Positions 1 to 7,829 of a stretch of 17,059 nucleotides of DNA are shown piece after piece. Position numbers and translations under genes: made by a program. Each line of letters starts with the position of its first letter. Positions within the stretch are counted from its first letter, which is position 1. Under the pieces are notes generated by a model, which was not told where the DNA came from, searched no databases, and saw nothing but the letters and a program-made list of their open reading frames with translations. Location of the stretch: the NCBI GenBank assembly GCA_900554815.1, contig USIO01000031.1, forward strand, positions 1 to 17,059, written 5' to 3'. Source of the DNA: an uncultured Clostridium sp. Lineage in GTDB: Bacteria; Bacillota; Clostridia; TANB77; CAG-508.

Positions 1-19
1 AGTACTACTATGTTAAAGT

Positions 20-48
20 AAAAAAGTCAGTTGCTGGAAATGCAAACT
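20..48 (-). terminator. Possible rho-independent terminator of the spoIIIA operon
   Basis: Read on the minus strand just after the spoIIIAH stop, AGTTTGC and GCAACT pair as a six-base stem with one bulged T and a seven-base loop, followed after three bases by a run of six T (positions 20-25). Position and T-run fit a transcription end for the operon. The stem is short, so confidence is moderate. Confidence 0.45.
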
Positions 49-49
49 T

Positions 50-661
50 CTATTTATTTGAAATATGTATATTTTCTATATTTGCGCTCATCTCTCTTGC
101 AATAATATTTTGAATTTGTGCAATTTCACTTGTTTCTAATTTTTCTGCTTTAATTACAACATTTACATTAACATCATTTACTAAAATTAACACATCTTGA
201 AAGCCCTTGCTCTTAATTAAATTTTCAGCTATCATAATAGCATTTTTAGTATTATTAATTTCTGTTATTTCATTTTGTGCTATTGCTTTTTGTTCTGTTC
301 CAATAGTATTAGAATCTAACATTTTTTGGTAACTTTCTAGCATACCAGAGTACATATTATCTCTTTCTAATTTAGAAGATGCAAAATAATTATCATCGCT
401 ATTTTGTATTTGCTCTTCTTGACTTATTTGGGTTGAAGTTTCTTCTTCATTTTTTATTGGTAAACTATTCTCTATATTTGTAATATTTTCTTCTAATGCT
501 TGACTACTAACCAATGTTGCATCTCCTATACCTGCTATTTGTAAATTATTACTCTCCTGAATATTATTATTAAAGTTACTTGTATAATTTAAATAACCTG
601 ATGTAATTAGCATTAGTGCTATTACCAAAATAACTAACTGATTTCTTTTAATAATTTTCAT
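50..661 (-). CDS. spoIIIAH: Stage III sporulation protein AH (SpoIIIAH)
   Basis: 203 residues. One N-terminal membrane helix (about residues 8-27) is followed by a long polar, Gln/Asn/Glu-rich linker (about 28-110) and a C-terminal domain (about 115-203) with the alternating pattern of the YscJ/FliF ring-building fold, which defines this family. In Bacillus, SpoIIIAH sits in the mother-cell-derived outer forespore membrane and binds SpoIIQ from the forespore side, forming the channel that keeps the engulfed forespore active. It is the last gene of the spoIIIA operon, downstream of spoIIIAG. The start is supported by GGGAGGAT about nine bases upstream of the ATG. The linker is low-complexity and likely poorly conserved; the call rests on the C-terminal domain and on gene order. 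Confidence 0.93.
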   Translation of the reverse strand: MKIIKRNQLVILVIALMLITSGYLNYTSNFNNNIQESNNLQIAGIGDATLVSSQALEENITNIENSLPIKNEEETSTQISQEEQIQNSDDNYFASSKLERDNMYSGMLESYQKMLDSNTIGTEQKAIAQNEITEINNTKNAIMIAENLIKSKGFQDVLILVNDVNVNVVIKAEKLETSEIAQIQNIIAREMSANIENIHISNK

Positions 662-704
662 ACTATTTTTATCCTCCCTTTTAATTATTATATGATTTTG
701 CTTG

Positions 705-1335
705 CTACATTTCCGATTTCATTGGAAATACTTGTATTTTATGTGTTGGTAAACCTGTGGCCGCTTCTACAGCCTGAATAATATTAGTTTTTACTGTAGC
801 ATTTTCTCCCCCTCCGTGCTATTATAATGGCACCTTTTATTTGTGGCATAATTGTTTTTTGTGTAATTGGTATTTTTTCCCCGTTTTCTTCTTTATATAT
901 TACCTCTTTTGAAGTATCACTTTCTGTAATTTTTCTTGTTCCGCCAGATGTATCTGTTTCTTCTGTTTGGCTTTCCTTTATATCTTCATTATACATTGCA
1001 ACTAATTGGCTAGTTTCTGAATATGTAATTAATACATCAACATCTCCTACACCTTCTATTTTCCTTAAAATTTCTTCTAGTCTTTCTTCTAAATTTGTTT
1101 TTCCTGTTTCTATGTTTGTATTAATATTGTTTGTTTTTTCTGCCAGCTGTTTATATCCATCACTTTTTTCATTTATACTATTTTTGTTATCATCATTCCA
1201 TATTGTATTGATTGCAATAATGGTAATTATTAATATAATTAAAAATACCACTAAATTTTCTATTTTCTTTTTATTAGTTTGTTCTTTTTGTGTATTAATC
1301 ATTGATTTTATTTTTTCAATTTGCTTTTGAAACAT
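705..1335 (-). CDS. spoIIIAG: Stage III sporulation protein AG (SpoIIIAG), frameshifted near the C-terminus
   Basis: The unbroken frame gives 183 residues from 1335 down to 784, ending in an abnormal basic tail. Skipping one base in the five-G run (plus-strand C at 808-812) restores a normal SpoIIIAG ending, with KGAIIIARRGENATVK followed by NIIQAVEAATGLPTHKIQVF, and a stop at 705-707, for about 209 residues, close to the family length. A single membrane helix lies at about 27-45, then a linker, then the ring-forming domain with the KIEGVGDVDVLITY signature. SpoIIIAG forms the large ring of the forespore feeding channel. RBS AAAGGAGG precedes the ATG. The extra G is either an assembly indel or a real defect; the intact conserved codons beyond it favour a very recent change or an artefact. 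Confidence 0.93.
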
Positions 1336-1364
1336 ACTTTCCTCCTTTAGAATTTTATATTAAA

Positions 1365-1958
1365 CTATTCATTAATTTTTATTTTTTCAATTTCTACCTC
1401 ATATGTTTTGTTTAAAGATTCCTTTAGTTCTTTTAATAAATTATATGATACTTTATTTTCATCTTCTTTTTGTTGATTATTTTTATTTGTTACTTCTATT
1501 TTAATTTCATTAATTTTAGCTAAATTATTTTGTTTTTTTTCTGTTTGTGATATTTGTAAAATAATTTCATAAATCTTGCCAAAGTTGTTCTCATCTTTTG
1601 TTTCTACTTTCACTTCAATATCGTTTACTTCATAGCCTTTTTCTTCTACATTTTTTGTTATATCTTGTTTTAATTTAGTTATATAGGTTTTTTCAATACT
1701 GATTGTTGTATTTATGCTATCTACTTCAATTGTATTTTGGCTTAATGTCGAGTCTAAGTTAAAAATATTTTCAATTTTGATTTCTTCATTTGAAAATTTT
1801 GAAATTACTGGTGAAATAATAGCAAATAAAATATATACACCAATGACTGTTTTTATATATTTTTTATTATTTCCTTCTGGTAAAACAATTTCCAATATAG
1901 TTGCAATAATAACACTAACAATAACTTCACTAGCCCAAGAACTAATAAATTCAATCAT
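1365..1958 (-). CDS. spoIIIAF: Stage III sporulation protein AF (SpoIIIAF)
   Basis: 197 residues. Two hydrophobic segments at about 8-27 and 35-53 are followed by a soluble, Lys/Glu/Asn-rich domain of about 140 residues. This two-helix plus cytoplasmic or extracellular domain plan, the start ISSWASEVIVSVI, and the position between spoIIIAE and spoIIIAG identify SpoIIIAF. It is one of the membrane components of the SpoIIIA secretion-like complex in the outer forespore membrane; its exact role is not settled. An AGAAGG ribosome binding site precedes the ATG. The spacing of about 30 bases to both neighbours agrees with one transcript. Confidence 0.92.
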   Translation of the reverse strand: MIEFISSWASEVIVSVIIATILEIVLPEGNNKKYIKTVIGVYILFAIISPVISKFSNEEIKIENIFNLDSTLSQNTIEVDSINTTISIEKTYITKLKQDITKNVEEKGYEVNDIEVKVETKDENNFGKIYEIILQISQTEKKQNNLAKINEIKIEVTNKNNQQKEDENKVSYNLLKELKESLNKTYEVEIEKIKINE

Positions 1959-1989
1959 AAGAATACCTTCTTTGGTTAATAAATTGTAT

Positions 1990-3135
1990 TTACCTATACA
2001 TCAATCCACTATTAGAGATTTTAACAGCTAATGTTATTCCTATTAATAGCATTGTAGAGGCTGCAAATAAAATTGCTAATAATATTTTAAAACTATCTGC
2101 CATTTGATCTAAAAGCTTTACAATTTTTTCGTCAGCAATTACCTCACAAATAGCTGATGTTATATAATAGCAAATAGTTAATACTGACAATCTAATAATT
2201 GGTAATATGCAAATTCCTATTATAATAACAATTCCTACTAGCCCAACAGCATTTTTTAATACAGCACTGCATCCAATTACAGTGTCAACTGCATCTCCTA
2301 GTATTTTTCCAACTATAGGTATAAAACTACTGACTGCAGCTTTTGCTGTTTTTGCTGTTATTCCATCAACAGAACTTGTTAGAGTTCCTTCTATTGACAA
2401 TACTCCTACAAATACAGTTAATACTATTCCTAATACCCATACAATGCTAGATTTAAAATATTTAGACAATTTGTTTATTTGAATTTTATTAGATATATTT
2501 GATATAATTCCTAAAACAGTTGAAATTAGCAATAATGGTAAAATAATTGTTATAATACCATTTCCAATAAATCCAATTAAAAATAAAATTACAGGTTGTA
2601 CCACATTTGCAGTTGTAATATTTCCTGTTGTTATCATTAATGTTATTAAAATTGGTATTAGGCTATTCATAAATCCCACTAAATTTTGTATTGTCTGTTT
2701 TGTTATTTCTATAATTGATGTAAAATTTGTCATTATAAGTGTAACAATTAATATATATTCCACATAATATGTAATTTGCGAAATTCCTTTATTATTTAGT
2801 CCTTCACTAAAAGTCTTTAGAATGCTATGTATTACAATAATAACTAGTATACTTCCTAAAGCTGTAATTCCACTGGCAACTTCTTTTCCTATTATAGAAA
2901 CAATAGCCCTATATATAATTCCATTATCTATTTTTCCAGTAATTGCAGAATTAAATAGCTCACCAATATTTAGTTCTGGAAAAATATTTTGAGTATATTT
3001 ATCTGCTTCTTGAATAAAACTGGAAATATTTAATTCTTCTGTTTGTTCTTGTAGTATGTCTTCTGCTGAGCTATAAACAACTTGTGGCACTAGTAGTATT
3101 AGAATGATTAATATAATACAACATGTTTTTTTCAT
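1990..3135 (-). CDS. spoIIIAE: Stage III sporulation protein AE (SpoIIIAE)
   Basis: Polytopic membrane protein, about 381 residues from the chosen start. It opens with a cleavable-looking signal (MKKTCC, a hydrophobic run, then VVYSSAED), then a polar stretch, then about seven to eight hydrophobic segments from about residue 80 to the end. SpoIIIAE is the largest membrane subunit of the SpoIIIA complex and is proposed to act in export across the outer forespore membrane. I prefer the ATG at 3135 over the in-frame ATG at 3144: AAGGA sits ten bases before the former but abuts the latter. The stop of spoIIIAD lies 17 bases upstream of this start. Gene order and length (B. subtilis protein is just under 400 residues) make the call secure. 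Confidence 0.95.
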   Translation of the reverse strand: MKKTCCIILIILILLVPQVVYSSAEDILQEQTEELNISSFIQEADKYTQNIFPELNIGELFNSAITGKIDNGIIYRAIVSIIGKEVASGITALGSILVIIVIHSILKTFSEGLNNKGISQITYYVEYILIVTLIMTNFTSIIEITKQTIQNLVGFMNSLIPILITLMITTGNITTANVVQPVILFLIGFIGNGIITIILPLLLISTVLGIISNISNKIQINKLSKYFKSSIVWVLGIVLTVFVGVLSIEGTLTSSVDGITAKTAKAAVSSFIPIVGKILGDAVDTVIGCSAVLKNAVGLVGIVIIIGICILPIIRLSVLTICYYITSAICEVIADEKIVKLLDQMADSFKILLAILFAASTMLLIGITLAVKISNSGLMYR

Positions 3136-3152
3136 CTTTAGCATTTCCTTTT

Positions 3153-3539
3153 TTATGGTAAAATTTTTATAATTAATTCTAATAATGCAGAAATAATAGG
3201 AATAGACATACCAATAATAATTACTTTTCCCCCTAAATCTATTTTACTTGCTATGGCTGCTTCTCCAGAATCTTTGCAAATGCTAACTGCAAATTCTGTT
3301 AGAAATGCAATTCCTGTTATTTTTAATAAAATAGTTAAAAATTGATTACTAATATTTGCTTTTGTTGATAAATTACTTAATAAATTAACAATCCCATTAA
3401 TTTTGTCTAAAGATAAAAACAGTATTATTGTTCCTGCTAATAGAGAAATATATATAACAAATTCTGGCTTGTACTGTTTTAAAATAATAATAGCAATTAG
3501 TGCAACAAGACCAATTCCAATGATTTTTACAATTTCCAT
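3153..3539 (-). CDS. spoIIIAD: Stage III sporulation protein AD (SpoIIIAD)
   Basis: 128 residues, almost entirely hydrophobic, with about four membrane segments (roughly 4-19, 27-45, 65-85, 103-125) and the SpoIIIAC/AD family motif around EFAVSICKDSGEAAIASK followed by GGKVIIIGMSIPI. SpoIIIAC and SpoIIIAD are related small membrane subunits of the SpoIIIA channel, thought to assemble with SpoIIIAE. It lies 18 bases after spoIIIAC. The purine-rich sequence GGATGGAAAAGG just before the ATG serves as ribosome binding site. Confidence 0.95.
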   Translation of the reverse strand: MEIVKIIGIGLVALIAIIILKQYKPEFVIYISLLAGTIILFLSLDKINGIVNLLSNLSTKANISNQFLTILLKITGIAFLTEFAVSICKDSGEAAIASKIDLGGKVIIIGMSIPIISALLELIIKILP

Positions 3540-3557
3540 AAACCTTTTCCATCCTAT

Positions 3558-3752
3558 TTACAAGTCAAAAACTGTTCTAACAGTTGAAAATAGTGTGCTT
3601 ATTTCTTTTATAACTATAGTAAGGACTATAACGACGCCCGCTAATGTTGTCATCATTGCTTGATCTTCTCGTCCAGCTTTTGTTAATATTTGATGCAATA
3701 CCGCAACAATAATTCCAATACCCGCTATTTTAAATAAAAGATTAATATCCAT
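3558..3752 (-). CDS. spoIIIAC: Stage III sporulation protein AC (SpoIIIAC)
   Basis: 64 residues with two membrane helices (about 5-22 and 34-52) joined by the characteristic loop LTKAGREDQAMMTTLAG. Length and this loop are typical of SpoIIIAC, a small subunit of the SpoIIIA complex of the outer forespore membrane and a shorter relative of SpoIIIAD. TAGGAGG stands at good distance before the ATG, and only 13 bases separate it from the spoIIIAB stop. Confidence 0.96.
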   Translation of the reverse strand: MDINLLFKIAGIGIIVAVLHQILTKAGREDQAMMTTLAGVVIVLTIVIKEISTLFSTVRTVFDL

Positions 3753-3765
3753 TCTATCCTCCTAT

Positions 3766-4275
3766 TTATATCAATACAATAATAATTGCTAAGCCTGTTA
3801 TAATTCCCAATGTTTTATATAATTTTTCGTTTTTTGCTTTTTCTTTTTCTGCTTCTTCTATTTGAATATTTAAAAAAGATATGCATAAATCTATTTGCGA
3901 AATTTGTCCCTCTATATCGGTTTTACCAAGTAATTTACTCAGGTTTTTAATTGTTTCTTTATCTTCTATTGTTAAATTTAAGTAAGACATGTCTACTGCT
4001 TTATTAAAGCTTTCTGTTGCATTACATGTTTTCATATTGTTGCAAATACATAAAAATGTTGTACCTACTATACCTTTTATCGATTTTGATATGTCCATAA
4101 ATATTTCGTTTAAAGGTGCATATGTATATTTCAGTTTTGTTTTAAAAATATTAAGTGCATTTTTAAAATCTTTTAGTTCATTTACTCTATTGCTATATTT
4201 TTTTGAAAATAAAATTCCAGCATAAGATGAGCTAGCAAATATTGCTATATATATAATAATTTTAAATATTAGCAT
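3766..4275 (-). CDS. spoIIIAB: Stage III sporulation protein AB (SpoIIIAB)
   Basis: 169 residues. Hydrophobic segments at both ends (about 2-22 and 152-169) flank a helical cytoplasmic domain carrying the family pattern LKDFKNALNIFKTKLKYTYA and the later LGKTDIEGQISQID. SpoIIIAB resembles one half of the platform protein (GspF-like) of type II secretion and type IV pilus machines, and with the SpoIIIAA ATPase is thought to drive the SpoIIIA apparatus. AAGGAG lies nine bases before the ATG. A 122-base gap, unusually long for this operon, separates it from spoIIIAA. Confidence 0.93.
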   Translation of the reverse strand: MLIFKIIIYIAIFASSSYAGILFSKKYSNRVNELKDFKNALNIFKTKLKYTYAPLNEIFMDISKSIKGIVGTTFLCICNNMKTCNATESFNKAVDMSYLNLTIEDKETIKNLSKLLGKTDIEGQISQIDLCISFLNIQIEEAEKEKAKNEKLYKTLGIITGLAIIIVLI

Positions 4276-4364
4276 TATATATCTCCTTATATTTATTTAT
4301 ATGCTGCTTGTACAATTTTAGAACGTAAAAATATAAATTTTTTAGATTGCTAATATATACATAT

Positions 4365-4400
4365 TAATAAAGGCAAAGTTATAAAACTTTGCCTTTATTA
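4365..4400 (-). terminator. Perfect 16-bp hairpin after spoIIIAA (terminator or attenuator inside the operon)
   Basis: TAATAAAGGCAAAGTT and its exact complement are separated by a four-base loop. The stop codon of spoIIIAA (4398-4400) forms the foot of the stem. On the minus strand the GGC-containing core is followed by TTTATTAATAT, a weak U-tract. It would partially end transcription, or protect the mRNA end, between spoIIIAA and spoIIIAB. Structure is certain; its role is inferred. Confidence 0.6.
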
Positions 4401-5342
4401 GTATAGTACATAATCTGAATTAATTTTATTTAAGCAATATACTTTTTCAATATCTCCCTTTTGTCCTTTGTTACTAATAAAAATAATTCTTTCAAATATA
4501 TGTGTATTGATTAAATTTTTTAGTGCAGGGTTTAGTGATAAATCTTCCAAACTACCACCATGTGCTGTAAATATTCCTTTAATTCCGCAACACACCGCAT
4601 AGTTTATTGCCTCCACATCTGCCTCGCTTCCTATCTCATCAGCTACAATTACATTTGGCGCCATGGAGCGGATTAGCATCTTCATTCCAATTGCCTTTGG
4701 AATATTGTCTAATACATCTGTTTTTATTCCTACGTCATTTTGTGGCATTCCTTTATACATTGCTGCAATTTCTCCTCTTTCGTCTACTAGCCCTACTGTT
4801 AGTCCCTTTAATTTAATTTGCTCTATTCCAGTACTAATTTTTCTTATTAAGTCTCTTAGTATTGTTGTTTTTCCAGCTCCAGGTGGTGATACAATTAGTG
4901 TATTAAAAACAGAATTGTTTTCGGTATCTATAACATATTTTGTTATTTTGTTGCTACATCCAATAATTTGTTTTGCCACTCTAAAGTTTAGGCTAGAAAC
5001 ATAATGTATATTAATAACTTTATTATTTTCTATTACAACACTTCCAGATATTCCAACTCTATGGCCTCCTTTAATAGTAATATAACCATTGCAAATTTGG
5101 TTTTGATAAGAATAAATAGAATTTTCACAAATAATTCTTAATGTCTCTAAAATGTCCTCTGTTGTTACATGATAGTCAAAGAGTTTTTCAGTTTGATTAA
5201 ATTTTAGTATAATCGGCTTGTTTACTCTTAATCTAATTTCTTCTAAAGCAATATACATATTTGTATCATTTTTTTTAAAATACTCTTCTAGTAAAACAGC
5301 TATATTTTGTGGAAAATATTTAAATATATTAGAAATAAACAT
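4398..5342 (-). CDS. spoIIIAA: Stage III sporulation protein AA, secretion-type ATPase (SpoIIIAA)
   Basis: 314 residues from the ATG at 5342. The P-loop SPPGAGKTT is near residues 152-160, an acidic motif LVDERGEI follows, and Walker B is VIVADEIGSEADVEA; this is the layout of the SpoIIIAA branch of the GspE/VirB11-like ATPases. It would power the SpoIIIA complex from the mother-cell cytoplasm. An upstream in-frame ATG at 5381 exists, but AAGGAG stands seven bases before 5342 and the longer start would lie inside a strong hairpin, so 5342 is chosen; the B. subtilis protein (about 307 residues) agrees. It is the first gene of the operon. I see no convincing sigma-E promoter immediately upstream. 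Confidence 0.96.
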   Translation of the reverse strand: MFISNIFKYFPQNIAVLLEEYFKKNDTNMYIALEEIRLRVNKPIILKFNQTEKLFDYHVTTEDILETLRIICENSIYSYQNQICNGYITIKGGHRVGISGSVVIENNKVINIHYVSSLNFRVAKQIIGCSNKITKYVIDTENNSVFNTLIVSPPGAGKTTILRDLIRKISTGIEQIKLKGLTVGLVDERGEIAAMYKGMPQNDVGIKTDVLDNIPKAIGMKMLIRSMAPNVIVADEIGSEADVEAINYAVCCGIKGIFTAHGGSLEDLSLNPALKNLINTHIFERIIFISNKGQKGDIEKVYCLNKINSDYVLY

Positions 5343-5362
5343 GGATTTGCTCCTTATATTTT

Positions 5363-5412
5363 GAATATAATTTAAGGACAAACTAAAATTAGTCTGTCCT
5401 TAAATTATATTC
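5363..5412 (-). terminator. Long near-perfect hairpin between yebC and spoIIIAA
   Basis: An 18-bp perfect inverted repeat (GAATATAATTTAAGGACA and its complement, 5363-5380 and 5395-5412) continues inward for nine more pairs with one G-U, leaving a four-base loop. It starts 19 bases after the yebC stop and ends 20 bases before the spoIIIAA start. A GGAC core followed by TTAAATTATATT is compatible with a weak terminator for yebC; it could equally be a leader structure of the spoIIIA mRNA. Confidence 0.6.
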
Positions 5413-5431
5413 AAGTATTTATTTTTTAGAA

Positions 5432-6157
5432 CTATTCTTCCCAATTATGGTATACTTCACTTACATCATCTAAATCTTCTAAATGTTCTATTAATAATCC
5501 CATTTTTCTTGCTTGCTCTGCTTCTAGTGTTATGTAATTTTGTGGAACCATTTGTATTTCTGCTTCGGCAAAGCTTAGTCCTGATTGTTCTAATTTTTCC
5601 CTTACTTCTGAAAAAGCATCTGGAGATGTTATAATTTCGTAATAGTCGTCACCAGTTTCAAAATTTTCAGCTCCAGCTTCAATTGCCAATAGCATTAAGT
5701 CATCTTCAGAAAGATTTGTTTCTTCTTTGTCTAATACAATTACACCTTTTTTATCAAATAAATATGAAACACATCCATTTGTTCCTAAGTTTCCACCAAA
5801 TTTATCAAATATGTGTCTTACATCTGCTGCAGTTCTATTTCTATTATCTGTTGTTGCATTAACAATAATAGCAACACCACTTGGACCATATCCTTCGTAT
5901 GTAATTTCTTCATAGTTTTCATTATTATCTGAACCTGCAGCCCTTTTAATTGCTTTGTCAATTGTATCATTTGGCATATTATTTGCCTTACATTTTGCAA
6001 CAACATCTTTTAATTTTGAATTTGTATTAATATCTGGACCTCCAGATTTAACAGCCATTAATAATTCTCTTCCTAATTTTGTAAAAATCTTTCCTCTTGC
6101 TGCATCTGCTTTTCCTTTTTTTGCTGCAATATTATGCCATTTTGAGTGTCCTGACAT
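5432..6157 (-). CDS. yebC: YebC/PmpR family protein (TACO1-type)
   Basis: 241 residues, the normal length, with the invariant start MSGHSKWHNIAAKKGKADAA, the segment GPSGVAIIVNATTDNRNRTAADVRHIF, and the family's three-domain arrangement. YebC proteins were annotated as transcriptional regulators; more recent work links members of the family to easing ribosome stalling at proline stretches. Cytoplasmic. AAAGGAGG is seven bases before the ATG. It lies between a DUF368 transporter gene (45 bases away, same strand) and spoIIIAA; being upstream of spoIIIA may be chance, as the long hairpin separates them. Confidence 0.96.
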   Translation of the reverse strand: MSGHSKWHNIAAKKGKADAARGKIFTKLGRELLMAVKSGGPDINTNSKLKDVVAKCKANNMPNDTIDKAIKRAAGSDNNENYEEITYEGYGPSGVAIIVNATTDNRNRTAADVRHIFDKFGGNLGTNGCVSYLFDKKGVIVLDKEETNLSEDDLMLLAIEAGAENFETGDDYYEIITSPDAFSEVREKLEQSGLSFAEAEIQMVPQNYITLEAEQARKMGLLIEHLEDLDDVSEVYHNWEE

Positions 6158-6201
6158 TTTAATTCCTCCTTTTAAAATTTTTCAGTAATTTTAGTTATTA
6201 A

Positions 6202-7089
6202 TTATTGTTTGGTTGAGTCTTTTAATTTATTAGCAAACATTAATTTACGAAAAAAATCTTTTATGTTCTTAAAACACTGCTTTACTTTTGCACTATTTTC
6301 TTTTACATTACCTAAAAAGTAAGATATAGAAAAGCCAATTATTAATAGTATAATTGATACAAAAGAGGCAATATTAAATCCTAATATACAACTATCATTT
6401 AAAACATTTGGTATTATTGATAGGAAAAAGCCAAATATAATTGAGAATGTAATTGTATAATATTTTTTTATAAAAATATTCATTATAAAAGAAATTCCTA
6501 ATGCTCCTAGTCCTAGTCCAATACCAGCTGGTATTAATACATATAAGTTTAAATTTGCAAGAGAACTTACATATATTTCGTATAATCCTAGAGAAGATAA
6601 TATAACAGCACTGTCAACTCCAGGGACAATAGAAGAGCCTGCAACAGCAACACCTAATAATACTGATTGAAATAAATTAGGATTTGTTACGGTAGGGAAT
6701 AAGTCTTTATTAAAATAAAATAATGCTATTCCTATAGCAAAAGCTATTCCTACTAGAATATAATATTTTTTTTGGTATCCCTCTTTTTTTACTTCATGAT
6801 AAAATGCGGGAATTGTTCCTAGAACTAATCCTAGAAAAGCAAATCTTGTATACATTTCATAGTGAATTAGTAAAAAATCAACTATTTTACTAAATATAAG
6901 CACACCTACTCCAAAGCCTAAAAATAATGGAACTAAAAATAAAAGGTTCTTTTTAAAATTTTTAAATAGTGTACCCATTGCATTAATAGTTTTTTGGTAT
7001 AAACCAAATATAACTAATAGAACACTACCACTAAGTCCTGGTGCGATTCCTCCTATACCAACTATAATACCTTTTAGAAAATTAATCAT
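6202..7089 (-). CDS. DUF368 family polyprenyl-phosphate transporter (PopT-type)
   Basis: 295 residues, about eight to nine membrane helices, and a Lys-rich C-terminal tail of about 30 residues. The family's duplicated re-entrant motif is visible twice: GIAPGLSGS at about residues 14-22 and SIVPGVDSA at about 153-161, each followed by a Leu-Gly-Leu-Tyr type helix. DUF368 proteins (PopT) were shown in other bacteria to return undecaprenyl phosphate across the cytoplasmic membrane for cell-wall synthesis; applying that here is by family membership. An AAAGGAT site precedes the ATG. It is probably cotranscribed with yebC 45 bases downstream. A 221-base AT-rich gap upstream contains a terminator and presumably its promoter, which I could not place with confidence. 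Confidence 0.88.
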   Translation of the reverse strand: MINFLKGIIVGIGGIAPGLSGSVLLVIFGLYQKTINAMGTLFKNFKKNLLFLVPLFLGFGVGVLIFSKIVDFLLIHYEMYTRFAFLGLVLGTIPAFYHEVKKEGYQKKYYILVGIAFAIGIALFYFNKDLFPTVTNPNLFQSVLLGVAVAGSSIVPGVDSAVILSSLGLYEIYVSSLANLNLYVLIPAGIGLGLGALGISFIMNIFIKKYYTITFSIIFGFFLSIIPNVLNDSCILGFNIASFVSIILLIIGFSISYFLGNVKENSAKVKQCFKNIKDFFRKLMFANKLKDSTKQ

Positions 7090-7236
7090 TTTTTATCCTT
7101 TCTTTGCATCTATTTTTTTATTGCTTTTTATATTAAATATTATTTTATATAAAATTGTTTATGTATTTTTTTTATTTTTTTGCAAATAGATTTTTAAATT
7201 TAATTCCTAATAATTATATTATATATATGTAATAAA

Positions 7237-7265
7237 AACAAGTAATTATTTAATAATTACTTGTT
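7237..7265 (-). terminator. Terminator downstream of nrdG
   Basis: A 13-bp perfect stem (AACAAGTAATTAT and its complement) with a three-base loop has T-rich sequence on both sides: TTTTT on the minus strand, and TTTTTTGTTG on the plus. It lies 46 bases after the nrdG stop, and would end the nrdD-nrdG transcript before the DUF368 gene. Confidence 0.75.
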
Positions 7266-7310
7266 TTTTGTTGTATTTTTTTATTTTATAAGAAAAAAAT
7301 ACATTTTTAA

Positions 7311-7814
7311 TTATATTTCCAGCATTATGGCTTTCTTTTCTTTTAAAGATTTTGGTATATCTAATATTCTTTGGTTATCTGACCCTCTAAATTTTATTTC
7401 TGGATTTTTTCTTTCCTGAATAAATTTTCCATCTACTAATACGTCTATATTTTGCAAAACTTTATTTGTTGTATCATCATTTCTTGCTTCCAGTTGTTCT
7501 AATGTATATCCTGTATAACACCATACATCAAAATTAGGCTTTATTTTTCTTACATCTTGAATAAATTTTCCTACTTCTGAAATATTTTCCTTACATAAAG
7601 GCTCTCCACCACTAATTGTAATTCCATTTAAAATAGAATTTTTTTGTATTCTTTCTAAAATTTCTTGTTCATTAAATTCTTTACCATAATCATAGTTTTG
7701 CGCTACTTCATTATGACATCCTGGGCAATGATGTGGACATCCACTAACAAATAATACTGCTCTCCATCCCAATCCATTTGATATGCTTTCATCATAAAAA
7801 CCTGCTATTTTCAT
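7311..7814 (-). CDS. nrdG: Anaerobic ribonucleotide reductase activating protein (NrdG), radical SAM
   Basis: 167 residues, the usual size. The CX3CX2C cluster is GCPHHCPGCHN (Cys26, Cys30, Cys33), preceded by the family start IAGFYDESISNGLGWRAV; the glycine-rich SAM-binding motif GITISGGEPL follows at about residue 70. NrdG uses a [4Fe-4S] cluster and S-adenosylmethionine to create the glycyl radical on NrdD, so it works only without oxygen. AAAGGAG stands ten bases upstream of the ATG. It begins 15 bases after the nrdD stop, forming one operon. Confidence 0.96.
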   Translation of the reverse strand: MKIAGFYDESISNGLGWRAVLFVSGCPHHCPGCHNEVAQNYDYGKEFNEQEILERIQKNSILNGITISGGEPLCKENISEVGKFIQDVRKIKPNFDVWCYTGYTLEQLEARNDDTTNKVLQNIDVLVDGKFIQERKNPEIKFRGSDNQRILDIPKSLKEKKAIMLEI

Positions 7815-7829
7815 TTATATCTTCTCCTT

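Noticed and set aside
808..812. Programmed frameshifting in spoIIIAG
   Set aside because: A +1 shift would be required, no stop codon or known slippery context sits at the site, and no such mechanism is known for this gene; a homopolymer indel is simpler.
827..1330. Long hydrophobic plus-strand frame opposite spoIIIAG
   Set aside because: Antisense shadow of a conserved gene; no ribosome site and no family resemblance.
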